Positions 11,928 through 24,631 of a stretch of DNA of 64,000 nucleotides are shown here, piece after piece. The notes below the pieces were generated by a model, which made no database searches, was not told the origin of the DNA, and was given only the letters and a program-made list of their open reading frames with translations. The translations under genes and the position numbers were made by a program. Each line of letters starts with the position of its first letter. Position 1 is the stretch's first letter. The DNA is from Rotaria macrura (taxonomy: Eukaryota; Rotifera; Eurotatoria; Philodinida; Philodinidae), in assembly GCA_900239685.1 (NCBI GenBank), contig OENT01000245.1, forward strand, positions 88,732 through 152,731. The letters are read 5' to 3'.

Positions 11928-12199
11928 TTAATCTGATTGTAAACGTGCCATGGCATACTTAGAATATAAATATTCTTCATATTTCTTAACAGAAGTCACG
12001 CCATCGATTTCAATATGAAAGCCAGAAAAGTCTAATATTTCTGCATCAACAGGCAAATAATCGGAATTCTTTTTAGGGCATCCTGAACTCGTACAAGTTT
12101 ATACGATTTATATAGTGTCGACTTGAGAATAAGAAAACATTTGAAGAACTTCCTTATTTTGCATGATTGATTTAAATTCGAACACGAGATTAGTCAACC
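11928..12199 (-). CDS. Unidentified small coding piece, two exons
   Basis: The exon 12068-11928 (47 codons with TAA) has codon use like the neighbouring genes and encodes an acidic segment containing ILDFSGFHIEIDGVTSVKKY. A 54-nt intron (GTCGAC...AAAAAG) links it in frame to an exon reaching 12123, which is open back to an acceptor-like GATTAG at 12200 and holds an ATG at 12164. If that ATG is the start, the protein is about 60 aa. The donor is atypical, so the model may be wrong or the 5' part missing. I do not recognise the protein; it has no membrane segment or signal peptide. It lies between the STXBP1 3' end and the MRPS18A-like gene, on the same strand as both. Confidence 0.4.
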
Positions 12200-13055
12200 C
12201 TAATCTCTTTCAATTGATAGCATGACATGTAAAATGTTCTTTTGATAAGTTTCTTTTAATTACTTTTTTTCAGTCCAACTGATTGTGTTAAATGGAACGA
12301 TCGTTTCGATTGTAACAAAAAATTGTTACTTATAAATCGAAATTTCGATAAAAGATACGACATCTGAAAAAGAACATACATTTATTCCCAGCTAATAGTT
12401 TTCTTTAATATTTTGACTTATTTCTTTTTAATTTCAATATTTTATTTCTAGAAAACGTATATATATATATATATATATTATCGTGCACGAGCCGCAAAAA
12501 AAAAAATACCAAGATGCATAATAAATAAATTAAATAAATAAATAAAGGCACATGGGGTACACACAAACATACACAAAGAAATGTGTTTGGTCGAGTGGGT
12601 AGAACATATAAATTAAGAAAATGGAAAAAATCTTTTCTTTTCGATTTCGAATTTCGAATTACAAATACTGTTTGTTAGCACATTCGCTTTCTACAACGTC
12701 GAGATTATTTTTATGGAACATCGCATATAAAATATTTGTTTGACTTAGTGTTAGATGAATAAAAATACGAAGAAGAAAAAAACGTCCCCCGAAAAAAAAA
12801 CGAATATTTGTTGTATGTGCGTTGAGCAAGCTACACACATAAGTAAACAAACAAGCAAAACAAAAAGCTCAGTGTGTCTAGTATATGAGATTGAAATTAA
12901 AAAAAAGAAGAAGAAAGCATTCTATAATAAAATGATGAATTGACAAGACAATAAAGAATAAAAATAAAAATAACATATCATTGACTTTAATATTGTTTGT
13001 TTTTTTTAGAGAAAAGAGAGAAAAAGAATTTGGACATTTGATGATTAAGATCATT
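12200..13055. other. STXBP1 3' flank with simple repeats
   Basis: AT-rich DNA after the STXBP1 stop, probably including its 3' UTR. It holds a TA dinucleotide run (12459-12479) and an AAAT tetranucleotide run (12519-12546). The overlapping short frames on both strands are low-complexity Lys/Phe-rich and are not supported as genes. Confidence 0.5.
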
Positions 13056-16000
13056 CTATTGCTCATCCTCTTGTCGTGGTTTCATTTCGAGATTGCGAAG
13101 AAATTGTTTCGGAGTTATTATTTGATCACCGCCTATGGCAAAAAACGATTAAGAATAGTTATTTTATGTGTATTGAACACTAATGTATTTTTTAACATAC
13201 CAATTAAAACTTCCCATTTCTTTAAATTACTTTGAGTTACTTCATAGGCACAACGAAGTTCATTAAAAGCAACACCACCAAGTATAAATACAATTAGACG
13301 AGGGCCAGAACGGACGGCACCACGACGAGTTTGCGTCCAACCACCATAATCTCGAGAACTGAAACATTCGAAATAAATCCATCGATACTGCCATTCTAAT
13401 CGTTACACATTTTTTTTACAAATATTCAATATGAGATTATTTTTTTTTTGTTTTTACTACTGCCAAGTGCTTAAACAACACATTGCATGTGTTTTTAATT
13501 ATTCGACATAATTCGTTTTATTATCTTAATCTTTAGTAATTATTGAGTCACGCAAGTTGTCTTTATATCAAAACATCATTTCAAATAAATGTAATACTTT
13601 TGAAGTAATGAAAATGAAAATTATTGTAATCTGATTTGTCAGTTTTGTGTCATATTTTATTAGTTTTTTTTTTCATGTCTTTCTTCAATGATTTCCTTAT
13701 AAGGTTAATACCTCTGAACAGGATATGACGCTGTTGGATTTCTTTGCCCTCCTATAGATGGGAATTGTCTTGAATCAAGTTTTTCGTCGATGAGATCCTT
13801 GAAAAGAAATATTTTAAATATAGAAAAACTCGTTATGAAATATTTTCTTTTCGGAAATGTTTTACCTCCATGATGTCTTTTATATAGGGTGTCCATCTTG
13901 AAGTTTTGTAGAGTACTTCTGAACGTTCCTTTCTTGATTGAGGAATGTTTTTACGTCGTCCGCCCTAAAACATCGACATGAATATGTAACAAATTATTAT
14001 TATCATCAATAACCAATCACAATATCTTTTATAATCATGCAAGTTAACTCGGCTAGGTTTCAAATTCTCTCTGATATATAACTGATGTGGACATATAGAT
14101 ATACAAATAATAAATATAAGTAAAAGAAAACATAGAAGCCCATCAATAGAAGAAGAACAAAATTCAAAATCATATAAGAAATATATTTTCTGAGATAGAA
14201 TAAAATGATATCCACTCATGCTTATGGGAAATAAAAACCAAAGCAAGAAATCACCGCTGACGATTTTATAAATAATTCCGAAGCCACGTGCAAAGCAGTT
14301 GCTCTGCCTAAATCCGGTGAGACTCCACTCTCACGCTGAATAGTTTATTAGTAAAATAAAAGAAGAAAAAAAATGAATCGAAATTAATTACGTACACGAC
14401 TTTGATCTTGAATTATTTGTAGATTAAGATATTGCATATTTGTTATGATGTTTTTCTTTTCCGTTGGAATCAGTGCATGACTTAATAATTTATTTAAATT
14501 TTCTTCTGTAATACCTAATCAGAAACAAAAAATAAACATTAAATTTCAATATTATTTCTCAGTGAAAAACAATCTCTATTATTCAATTCAATGCTCGATA
14601 AATCGATTATATTTAGAAATGGTATAAAAATGAAAATTAGCAAAAATCATGAAATTCTTTTCTCATTTGTTCTCCTAATAACATTTCGGTACCGTATGCC
14701 TCAGGTGTTGTATAGCAATAAGCTGAAAAATAACTTTATCAAAACATTTTCTGTGACTTTTCTTGTATTTCAATTCAACTTACCATTTTTATGCAAAATA
14801 TATAACATGATGATACGTAATTTATCGTCGACAGCAATGGCAGTGTCAAGTAATAATGGTACTATATTACGCATATGATCTTTGATTCGTTCACCGTCAG
14901 AATCAATACCCATTGCTAAATTCTGAAAACAAATAATAAACGATAAAATATTTGGGTATTCGTATATTGATATGTCACTAAGACATGAACCTAAATGAAT
15001 GTTGAAGAGAACGGATAGTTCTAATCTACACGAAATGAAGTGATGAAATTCTGTCGATTCAGAAGAGATTATTGTCTTAGTTTTGTTCTTCATTTGAAAG
15101 TCATACTGTTCAGGATTTAAGAACAATAGTATTTAATGTTCTTGTTCAAAAACAAAAATTTTTAATTCTTTAAAAATGAAATACACCAATTTTCAGATTA
15201 TGGAATTAATAAAAGATCAAATTTTTTAACTGTAATTAAGCTAATTTTGTACTTTTTGCAAAAGATATATTATTCGCTTAGAAAATATTACTATGAAAAA
15301 CAAACCAATTAGAAATATTAAGTTTTTCGTAAAAATGAATTTCTCATGTTAACCCTGGTTAAGAAAATGGTTATGCTAAGAAAAGTTGCTTTCTTTCTGT
15401 ATTACTCTGCTCCAATCAGAACAAATGCCATACAGCATCATTCATATTATTTTCTTGTCTAATATTTCAAAGCTTTCCAATTTTTATAAGCCACATATCA
15501 TATGTGAAAGTATGAATTCACAATAGAAATTATGACATTCAAGATTTGATAGGTTTTCTTTTCATATTGATAACTTTCAATTACCTGTTCAACGGTACAT
15601 AATTTTTCTCCTGATTCTTTATTATATGCATTCATACATTGTTCAGCAATATTGAAATGAATAGCATATGCATTTAATTCCTTTTGATATTGTGGCATTT
15701 TTTTGATCATCAATCTATTTCAAAGAAGAAAATCATAGTTCAATAAGATAATCATCAAATAAATAATTCAATAATAATACATACGAAAGATCTTTCATTG
15801 TTGTACGTTCACCACGTTCCGTATCTTTAATTCGTTTTTGTGTAGCGAAATCTTTAATTTTCTTCGTGATACTCCTTAAAAGAAAATCATACAAAAATAA
15901 ATTATGATAAACATCAACATTGAAACGTACTGTGTAACAATAGCAATATGTTGATGGCGAAGTTCAGTCCAAAGTTCATCTGTTTCATCTAATAAAACTT

Positions 16001-18680
16001 GTTGTTTTTGTCCTTGATTAGTTTTCGGATCAGCACCAGGTGTTTGAATTTCATACCTAAACAGAGTAAAGAATATGAATCAAGTTTTTCTCATCCTACT
16101 TTAATAAGTGTTGAAACTGAAAATGACTACATACTCGAAAACATCATTCTCTATTTTTAATAAATCATGTACCATTGCTTGGAATGTTAATTCATGAAGT
16201 AATGGTGAAACAGCATCAAAACCACGATCAAGCAGGAGTAAAACAGATTTCGCTTTGTCAACACCCTACAAAGAAAGACATGAGTTTTCTAGTTGTGAAA
16301 TCAAACTTTTTATTGATTACGTACTTCGCCCATTGTTGCATCGTCAGCTTTATATTGATTAAGTTTTTGTTGAACAGCTTGAGCGAATTCAACCAATTTT
16401 TCATTATCTCTATAAAATCATAAAACAGATATGTGTAAAACACTTTTGAGGTCAAAAGAGAATTTTTACTGACGCTCGATAGCGTATTGTTGGATATTCG
16501 CCAATTGTTGCACATAACGTAGCTATTTGTTCAGCAATAACTTCAAGATGTGCAGTTCTTTGTGGAACTGGCGTTGGATTGTAAGTAATATAAAATGTAT
16601 CTGGTGAATCGAGTGTAAATACCTGTTTAAGAAATAGTGTTAAAAAAGAAACTATTAATAAAAAAAAAAGAATTCTTTCTTACCTGCCGTTCATATGGCA
16701 GAAATGCAATATTTACTTCTCGTAATGTTTTAATATATTTTGCACATTTTGATTGAGTTATTCTTGAGAATAATTCAGAATTACATGCTAGAGAAATAAA
16801 ATATTAAAAAACTTTACTCATGGGAAATAAATCGATAGGTGAAGTTTTAATCGAATATTCTCGAGAGATTCTGATAAGAGCCTTCAACAAAAACAAGATG
16901 TTAATACTATTTCCGATGAAACTACGGTTCTTATTATTTTAACATGAAATATTAAATAAGACAAATACTTTTTATTTTTGCATACAAAGAAACGATTTTA
17001 TTTCAATTAATCAATGTATCTAACAAAAATGTTTTCCAATATATATTTTTTCGTGAATATTTCTTATTTTAAACCATAGAGAATACAAATTGTCAAACGA
17101 TTACCTATGTTTTCAATTCTATTAAGATAAACTAAAACATGTCACTCTTTTTTTTTTATTGTAGATAACGTTCAATATTTTTTATGACATTGCTAGTAAC
17201 ATGTTATTGCAGTTGATTGATTTATTAACTCATATTTGGCTTTCAATAGTGTACTTGAAACTGTCGATATATTATAGATTTAATATAGGACCTGAAGCTG
17301 TTACTTGATTAATCGATATTTACATATTGATATGTTATTTACTAATTTATATCTACTCTATTTCAAAATTTTAATATCCTGTTAAAGATACGCAGTATTT
17401 TGTAACGAACCAAAAAATGCATACGATCAATTTTAGACTGTTTATACGTCTTCTTTGAACTATCGGAAGATGAGGTTATTATTAGAACTCTCATATAGAT
17501 GGAGGAATCGCTCTTGAATGCCATAAGTTTATTATTTAGCATATATGTCTACTTCCGTATTGAAACAAGTTATATTGTTCTACTTTGTTAATAGCAAAAA
17601 AATAGAATTTTCATGTCGGATCTAATTTCACGCTTCATAAAAACGGGTTTATCTCACGTCTTGATTTCACGAGTTCAATGTAAATGAATAATACTTTTTC
17701 TTTTGAATAGAAAATGATGATTAATTACACTAATAAATATTCAAATGCTTTATTTGTCTCACTATCAATGATGAATCATTTGAACAAGAGCAAAATCACA
17801 TATATGCCTTGATTTCTTTAAGATGCGAATGTAACAAAAGAAACTTGTTATTTTAGTTCCAAGAATTTGTCAAACGAAGAATTCTACACTTCGTGGACAT
17901 ATTAGGAATAATCAGATGAAAAAGAAAACAACTCAAGCATGCGTTGATGTGTAGTTCACAGATAAAGCACAGATTTGATCAATGCCGAAAAGCATCATCA
18001 ATTCTTTCTTTGTGTCAAGATTTTAATGAAAAACAAATTATTTGAATATTAATTTTATTGTTCATTGTCAAAACTTTCAGAATTCTCTGATTGATACGAT
18101 CTAAAATTTCTTCTCTCGTTAGAAAATTGTTCTCTTCAGTAAATTTTATTATTCGTAAATCTTACCTTCTGTAAAAAACACATGTGCAGCTTTATATTTC
18201 GGAACTAATGCATGACTCTTGTCAAAATCGCCAATAAGTTCATTAATTGACTAAATGAAATAGTAAATTTGAAATAAACAAGAGAAAATCTTGTTGAAAA
18301 ATACTTTTTCAGTTGGTTGAATAAAATAGACTGCTTCCAACATACCAAGAGGCTCACGTCTTTTCATAATATCTTCAACAACTACAATGAGATTTTTAAT
18401 TATATTAATCGATTCGAAAACTTTCGTTTCTACTTGTTATTCCTTCAGACATGATATCATGCATTTTACATGAGGCCGATATGATTCTTGTTGCTAACCT
18501 ATCCATAACTAAGACTTTCCAATCGTTTTTTTCCTTTTGTCTAACCGATTCACATCGTAGCATTTCAGCAATTAATTCTAAACAAGTTTTTTTTTTCATT
18601 GTTACTCATTTCTTAAGCAAAAGAATATAGTTTATCTTACTTGCTCCAACTAGTTTTTGTAAATTGGACGTGTTCATCAT
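13056..18680 (-). CDS. STXBP1: Munc18 / syntaxin-binding protein 1 (SM family)
   Basis: Eighteen exons on the minus strand: 18680-18641, 18577-18434, 18381-18305, 18250-18166, 16787-16684, 16622-16474, 16409-16325, 16265-16135, 16056-15931, 15874-15785, 15714-15585, 14922-14784, 14514-14396, 14335-14255, 13964-13866, 13797-13712, 13358-13201 and 13132-13056. They total 640 codons with all phases consistent (human STXBP1 is about 600 aa). SM proteins clasp syntaxin and template SNARE assembly in regulated exocytosis. The match runs end to end: [99 protein letters not shown] and LRCAYEVTQ. The C-terminus is slightly divergent (ends KPRQEDEQ). Intron 4 is 1,378 nt and intron 11 is 662 nt. A second ATG directly follows the first. 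Confidence 0.96.
16788..18165 (-). other. Long STXBP1 intron 4
   Basis: This 1,378-nt intron (GTAAGA...CTCTAG) is AT-rich. I find no convincing exon, gene or repeat in it. Confidence 0.6.
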
Positions 18681-19167
18681 GTTTGGTGATTGTCGATTAA
18701 AAAAGATACAAATTATAAATGTTAAAAAAAGAAAGAAAACAAGGAATGAAATGAATATCGATCTAAAAGGAAAATAAAGATGACGTCAAGTTGTCATGAA
18801 TTATATTATTTGTTCAATTAAATCTGAGTGAACTAAATCAATTCCAGTCGACCAATGATATTATTGAGGCTGAAACAATATCTGTATGATGTTTAATCTA
18901 ATTTATAAATGCATTTTTCTCGAAATAATATTGTTCCTATTGGCAAATTTCAAACGCCAATAATAAAAAAGGAAATGATTCGTTCGTTCGATTATCCTCC
19001 ATGGATATTTTCATGTTTACATCGCATTTTATAAGTACGTTGCCGAGAGAGAGAATTACGAAATCGTTAGTTTTTTTCTTCTTTCGCATGAGTCACTAAA
19101 AGAAAAAGAGAAGAAAAAGAAACTGATTTTTTTTTCTTGCCCTTTCCTGTTCTACTTTTTTTCGTAG
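18681..19167. promoter_or_regulatory. Divergent promoter region, STXBP1 / AKAP1
   Basis: About 490 bp separate the STXBP1 ATG (minus) from the AKAP1-like ATG (plus), so both promoters must lie here or in upstream introns. A perfect TGACGTCA palindrome lies about 100 bp from the STXBP1 start. The AKAP1 side has pyrimidine-rich DNA that ends TTTTTTTCGTAG directly at the ATG. Confidence 0.55.
18781..18788. promoter_or_regulatory. Perfect CRE palindrome TGACGTCA
   Basis: This eight-base palindrome is the consensus site of CREB/ATF bZIP factors. It lies between two divergent genes, a place where such sites often work. Chance occurrence of one 8-mer in 64 kb is quite possible, so only the position gives it weight. 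Confidence 0.4.
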
Positions 19168-22100
19168 ATGAAGAATCAAAATTCGATTTCAAAACCTACT
19201 GTTATCATTAAACCACCTCCATCTGTATCAGCAATACCTTCGTCAAAGAAAGAAAAACTAACAATGGATCAAAAACTGGAATCTGAAAATTATCAACAAC
19301 AATTTCACGACGATACAATACAACAAATGAACGACTTTTCATTAAATACTAACGATACTCCAACATCAACTGAAGCTCCTTCGACACCGCTTACTGATAA
19401 GGTAAGAAGCGAAAACAAACGACTGCTTCGAATAGTTATCTCAAATCACATCGTGTACAGCATCCACTTTTATCCCTGATTGAAATGATAAAATGAAGGC
19501 CTAGGAAAAGAATAAAGTCAAGAAAATAACTGGCAATCAATGGACTTCTTTCATTTCCTTCCATTAAGAACATACGAAAAGAATCGATAGGAAAAATTTG
19601 ATTGTTTACATTTTTTGTTGTCTATCTATTCAATGAAATGTTAATACATCAAAATAGAATCGACCGCCGTGATTACAATTCATGAGAGATTACATCTGTT
19701 ATATCGAATCGAGAATTGAATTTCTTTTGATGAGCATCAGTTTTGTCTGATTGCCGATGAATTCTTAAGATGATAGAAAAATGTTTGATAACAACGGAAT
19801 TAATGTTAAGTAATTGAATTAAATCTAGTAAGAGTTTTTATTAGCTAATCGAATTTTCCTCTCTGATGCATTCCTGCGGGGGATCTTTAATGAAAAATCC
19901 TGCATAAGTCCTAGTGAACTCGTCGAACATCTAATAACAGGTCATTATGGCGACTAGATGTTCAAAAATCTGCGGGAGACGAACAATGAAAATGTTGGAT
20001 ATCGCATTGATTGATTCGTTGTCGTCTCAGACTTGAAGCATGGGTTCAAAGTTCACAATGAAATTTCGACATTTTATCATAAGTGTCTTTCCGCAGATTG
20101 AATAGAACTTTTTCTTTTAATGATTTTTGTGCAATAATTAGCATACTCTATACACGATAAAAGATCTGATACTTCTACTATAGTGGTTAAATTACCATTA
20201 GTTTTTTTTTCTTTATCAATAGCTCGTAGAAGGGGAAAACATTTACATACATAAGTATGACAAACAACAAACATGAATTGTTTTGTTTAACAATATGAAT
20301 GAAAGTTCGAAAAGTATGAATTGATCCCTGAAGGAACAACAGTATGAAACAATACATGACTTTCCATTTGATCAATTAGAGTTAGCTATTTATACCGACT
20401 CGATCGATAGAAAGTTTCAGCTTTCAAGCCCGACGGGCTGGCTATAAATATGGCGACTTAGAATCTGTTTTTTTTGAATAAGTGATGCTAGATATCTTTT
20501 CTTTTTTGAATCATTCGATACAGTTACACTCTAAGTATCAATTTATCGATTATTAAAATTACTATTTTCATTTGAACATCATGATTGACATTTTTATTAC
20601 TCATGAAATTTTTCGACTATTTATGAACTATATTACACTTGCCGTCGTTTGAATACAATAATTTAAAAACCTATGTCCATAACTATTATAAAAATGTATA
20701 GATCTTGTGTGATTCTTATTTAAAGAAACTGAAGAACTACTGAATGTGTTGGGTTGTCTTTAATACATTGCAAATATTTTTGATGCAGAGCGAAATAGAA
20801 ACTACTTTGATCTTTTATTTTTTGTACATTAATTTTATGGATCGTTTATTTTTCTCTCTTATGTGAGATTGAGATGAAAATTAAATCTTACATAAAAGAA
20901 AACTAAGTACGAATTTAATGCGCAACGTCATCAATCATTGAAATTGCATCATTAAGTAAAAACAATACGAATTTATTCTTAAATAAAATCATTCATATCG
21001 ATCAATCAAGTTCAATAGATTACAAAAAATAACCATGCATTAAATCGATATATTTCGATGATAAAAATATATTTGAGTAGAAAATAATAGGATTGTCATT
21101 ATTTGCTTTGTTCAATAATGATTGATCAAAAGAAGAAGAAGAAGAATATGTATAACTTGCGACTACAATGTTCATTAGATGCATTCTATAATGATAAACA
21201 TGTCAATGATTTTCTTTAGAAGAAGAAAAAACCAAGATATTTAAAAATTTCATTGATGTTCTACCTATCGTCAAATCTTATCTTGATTGATCAAGATGAT
21301 AAAAATATATAAATATTTTAACTGAGTGAGAATTTACATATGAGAATGTCAGTGCAGCTGACACTTATGAAGAAAGTATCCCAACTGTTGAAAAATTCTT
21401 GTCTCTATCTTTTAGCTATAAGTAGGTTACACTGAGACTAAGACAACTTAAAAAGGATTCGTCCCCATCGTCTATTAATCAAGCGTTATGACTAATTTAC
21501 TGAATTTCTGGCCTATTTCGTAGATGCTCATCGGAAACTCAAATCACAAAATTTTTATTTGAAATTTCGCCAATGAATAACTCTAATGATTGTGAGATTA
21601 CTCTGAAAATGTCAGCTAGCATCAATGCCTTTTCTCTAGATACTGAGTATTTACGTAAATTTGATTTTAGAGACAAGCCGACGAAAGGCGACTAGTTTTT
21701 AAAAATACAATTTCCCAAGAAAAAAAATCATTGGTTTTAGCTGAACTTTTCAGAGCAATCTTACCATCATCAAAGTTCATCATTGGCGAACTTTCAGATT
21801 GACATCTTGTAATTTGAGTGTTCGGTGAACATCTACAAAATTGATCGGAAATTCAGTGCATTAGTCACAAGTCTTGATTAATACACGATGGACATAAATA
21901 ATCATTGTAGAGTTTTCTTGGTCTCACTGAAACCTGCTTATAGCCCAAAGATGAATTCAAAAGACTTTTAAACGACAGGGCACTTTCCTCGTTAGATAGA
22001 AAAGCATCGTCTATGTTTTCTTTCGTATAGGAAGCCAAAGAACAAGAGGTTATTATCTATGAATTTCATTTTCCTGTTGAACTATGTGGCCGTCTTATTG

Positions 22101-24631
22101 GTCGACAAGGTGTACACGTGGATTACATCCGACAAATGACACAAGTTGATTTAGTTGTACGTGATGATGCTGTTTCATTTGAAAAACAAGTTGTTGCTTT
22201 ACATGGTTCGATCTGATTTGTTGCACATAGACATTCTCTTTGAAATAAAGATCGTATCTAATAGGTCGTCGTGTTGATGTTGAACAAGCAATTGAATTGA
22301 TTGCAAAACGTTTTCCACCTGATCGTTATCCTCAAGTTGCTTTCAAGCCTATAAATAAGAAAATTGTTGTTCGACAACGTCCACCTGAACGTGTACCTGT
22401 TCCTCAATCAGTTGCTCAAGTACTGATTAACTATAAACGTATAGGAAAAATTTTTATCTTATTCTTCATACTTGTCTTTAGCTTTATTTACCTGATGGAA
22501 TACCGACAGAAGTACTTGTGACAAGTGTTGTTTCATGTAATCATATATTTGTTCAACAAATTTTACATCCATCCTATGCTGAACTTGCCCGTCTTGACAA
22601 TTCAATGTCAGTTTTCTATCATCATACTGAAATGACACCATTGTTGCCTCGACCTATTCAATGTAGAAAAGTTTTATCTATCTTTTGATTTGATCTATCT
22701 ATATTCTATTGTCGTACTTCTGTTTTTCAGCCGGTGTCATCTGTGCAGCACCAACACAAGCTGGATGGTTTCGTGCCCTAATCACAGTATATAACAGTAA
22801 TGATGACATGGCTATGATCAAATTTCTTGATTATGGAGGTTATCTCTATGTACATGCAAATTCTCTGCGTCTACTGAGGTAAAGATAGTTTCTTGTGATT
22901 TCTCTTTGTTGAACAAAAACTATTAAGAAAATTCATGATTTTCATCGTTTAGACAAGATTTTATGGTTATTCCATTTCAAGGGGTCGAAGTTTATCTTGA
23001 TAATGTTGTCCCAGCCGATAGTAAGTATTTTTTATACATAGATCAATATTGGAAGCATACATATTTTGTAAATCAATATCGTCGAAAAAATATATTTGGA
23101 AAGCATGACTCGTTGAACTGTTGAATAACATTTAGCGGAAAATTCTCACGTTCTATTGATGTTAATATATTTTTGACATTTTCAGTAGTGAGGATCATTT
23201 TTCAAAAATCTTTTCATGATTTCTACATGTTCACAATACCAACACTAGATGAATGTTTTCATCGGATGAAAAATTTACATTAATACTTTTAACTGACGGT
23301 GTAGAACTAGAATATGTACATCGTAAAAAAAGACATGGAAAATTACGAAGTTCTTCTGTGAGACTCCCGAAATCTTTCTATTTCACAAAGGAAATTTTTG
23401 AAGATGGAAATTTTCTGTGAAGGAAGTTTCAGAATAAAAACATGCATGTAATTAAACTTGACAGTACTCAATAAACACAACGTTTCAGGATGTTGATGTC
23501 AATGAAATCAAGAAAAATACACTAAAATGTTTCGTATTTTTAACCCTTCCGTCGTTAAGATTCAAATGCATCCTTTGCGTTGTTAACAACAATAAACGAA
23601 GTTTTACCATGGTGTAGAACTTCCATAGATGAAAGTTGTGCACATGTAGTTAATCTTAGTTAATGCACAGCTTTATCATTATATCGCATGAGATTACAAT
23701 AAAACGCAGGTTGTGATACTGTGTTGCATGATGTTCTTTTGTCTCGAGTAAGAGAAAAGGGAATGACTTACTTTCTACGTGTATTTTTCTTGCAAAGACT
23801 AGTTGTTTCGTCGTCTGATGATATAGTTGATCCCTTCAAATCAGAACATCGAAAACAAAAATCCATTGTATGAATAACCAATATGTATAAATAGAAAAGA
23901 AAATGATGAATTTCATTCATTTCAATTGATTAATAAATGTTTTTCTCAACTAGAAAACGCTCAAAGCCATCCGATCGATTAGTGTTCCCATCGGAAAAAA
24001 ATCATAGTACGGTAATAAGTGAAACATTATCATTTACACCAACAATGTTTCGCTTGAAAGTATTCAATAATAAAACTTGAAAGAATACATGAAAAGGCAT
24101 GCTAGATATGCCGAAATCAATATCAACAGTCAGTACATTGATTCAAATATTTTCTTTTAATTCGAATAATATCATGGAAAATCTCTTTCCCATACTCTTG
24201 TAACAATTTAAGCAAATCAAAAATGTATCTACTTTAGATCAAGAAGATTTCACACCAGAGGCTACTGAACTAGTTAAAACAACTATACTTGGCTCTTGCT
24301 TTAAAGCAATGGTTACTGGATATCATTATGATAATACTCCATTTATTCAACTATCAAGACGATATGATTTTGTAACTATACAGAAGAAAAATTTTCTTTT
24401 ATGTTACAAGTAATATTGTTGTTTTTCTCCGTTTAGCAACGTATCGTAAATATTGATATACAAAAAATGATCAATAATCAGCAACAACCTCTAGTTTCTA
24501 ATGAATCATCAACGACAGCAAATATTACGCCGATATCCAATTCGACTAATATTCAACCGATGAGCAATCAGTTACAACAATCCGTATCGGACGTATCAAC
24601 ATTATCATCGACAACCAATTCGGATGGTTGA
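19168..24631 (+). CDS. AKAP1: AKAP1-type KH-Tudor protein
   Basis: Eight exons: 19168-19401, 22031-22205, 22265-22419, 22482-22662, 22731-22878, 22953-23020, 24238-24371 and 24437-24631 (429 aa). AKAP1 of vertebrates anchors PKA and mRNAs at the mitochondrial outer membrane. The KH domain (residues about 83-155) has VELCGRLIGRQGVHVDYI with the GxxG loop IGRQG. The extended Tudor domain (about 190-320) has LPDGIPTEVLV, HIFVQQ, VICAAPTQAGWFRA, FLDYGGY and IPFQGVEVYLD. Human AKAP1 has the same order and close motifs. The tail is Ser/Asn/Gln-rich and ends NSDG. Exon 1 is polar, with no mitochondrial anchor or obvious PKA-binding helix. ATG 19168 follows TTCGTAG directly, so either a leader is trans-spliced there or an upstream coding exon is missing. 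Intron 1 is 2.6 kb and intron 6 is 1.2 kb. Confidence 0.88.
19402..22030 (+). other. Long AKAP1 intron 1
   Basis: This 2,629-nt intron (GTAAGA...GTATAG) has no supported exon. It contains the decayed inverted repeat at 21369-21991. A 9-bp hairpin (GAACATCTA ... TAGATGTTC) occurs at about 19928-19966 and a small AGCCC/GGGCT hairpin at about 20428. Confidence 0.65.
21369..21991. repeat. Decayed palindromic (foldback) element
   Basis: The stretch is an imperfect inverted repeat around position 21680. Matching blocks in opposite orientation include GCTATAAGTAGGTTACACTG near 21414 against its complement near 21940, CCATCGTCTATTAATCAAG near 21467 against 21880-21895, ACTGAATTTC near 21499 against 21850, TAGATGCTCATCGGAAACTC near 21523 against 21820, and CTCTGAAAATGTCAGCT near 21602 against 21740. 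Arms are about 310 bp with many substitutions and indels. It looks like an old non-autonomous foldback transposon or a segmental inversion-duplication; it carries no coding frame. Confidence 0.7.
23021..24237 (+). other. Long AKAP1 intron 6
   Basis: This 1,217-nt intron starts GTAAGT and ends ACTTTAG. It is AT-rich and I see no gene or clear repeat in it. Confidence 0.6.

Noticed and set aside
19928..19966. Hairpin with 9-bp stem in AKAP1 intron 1 as an RNA gene
   Set aside because: Single short stem with a loop of about 20 nt; no miRNA-like precursor length or other support.
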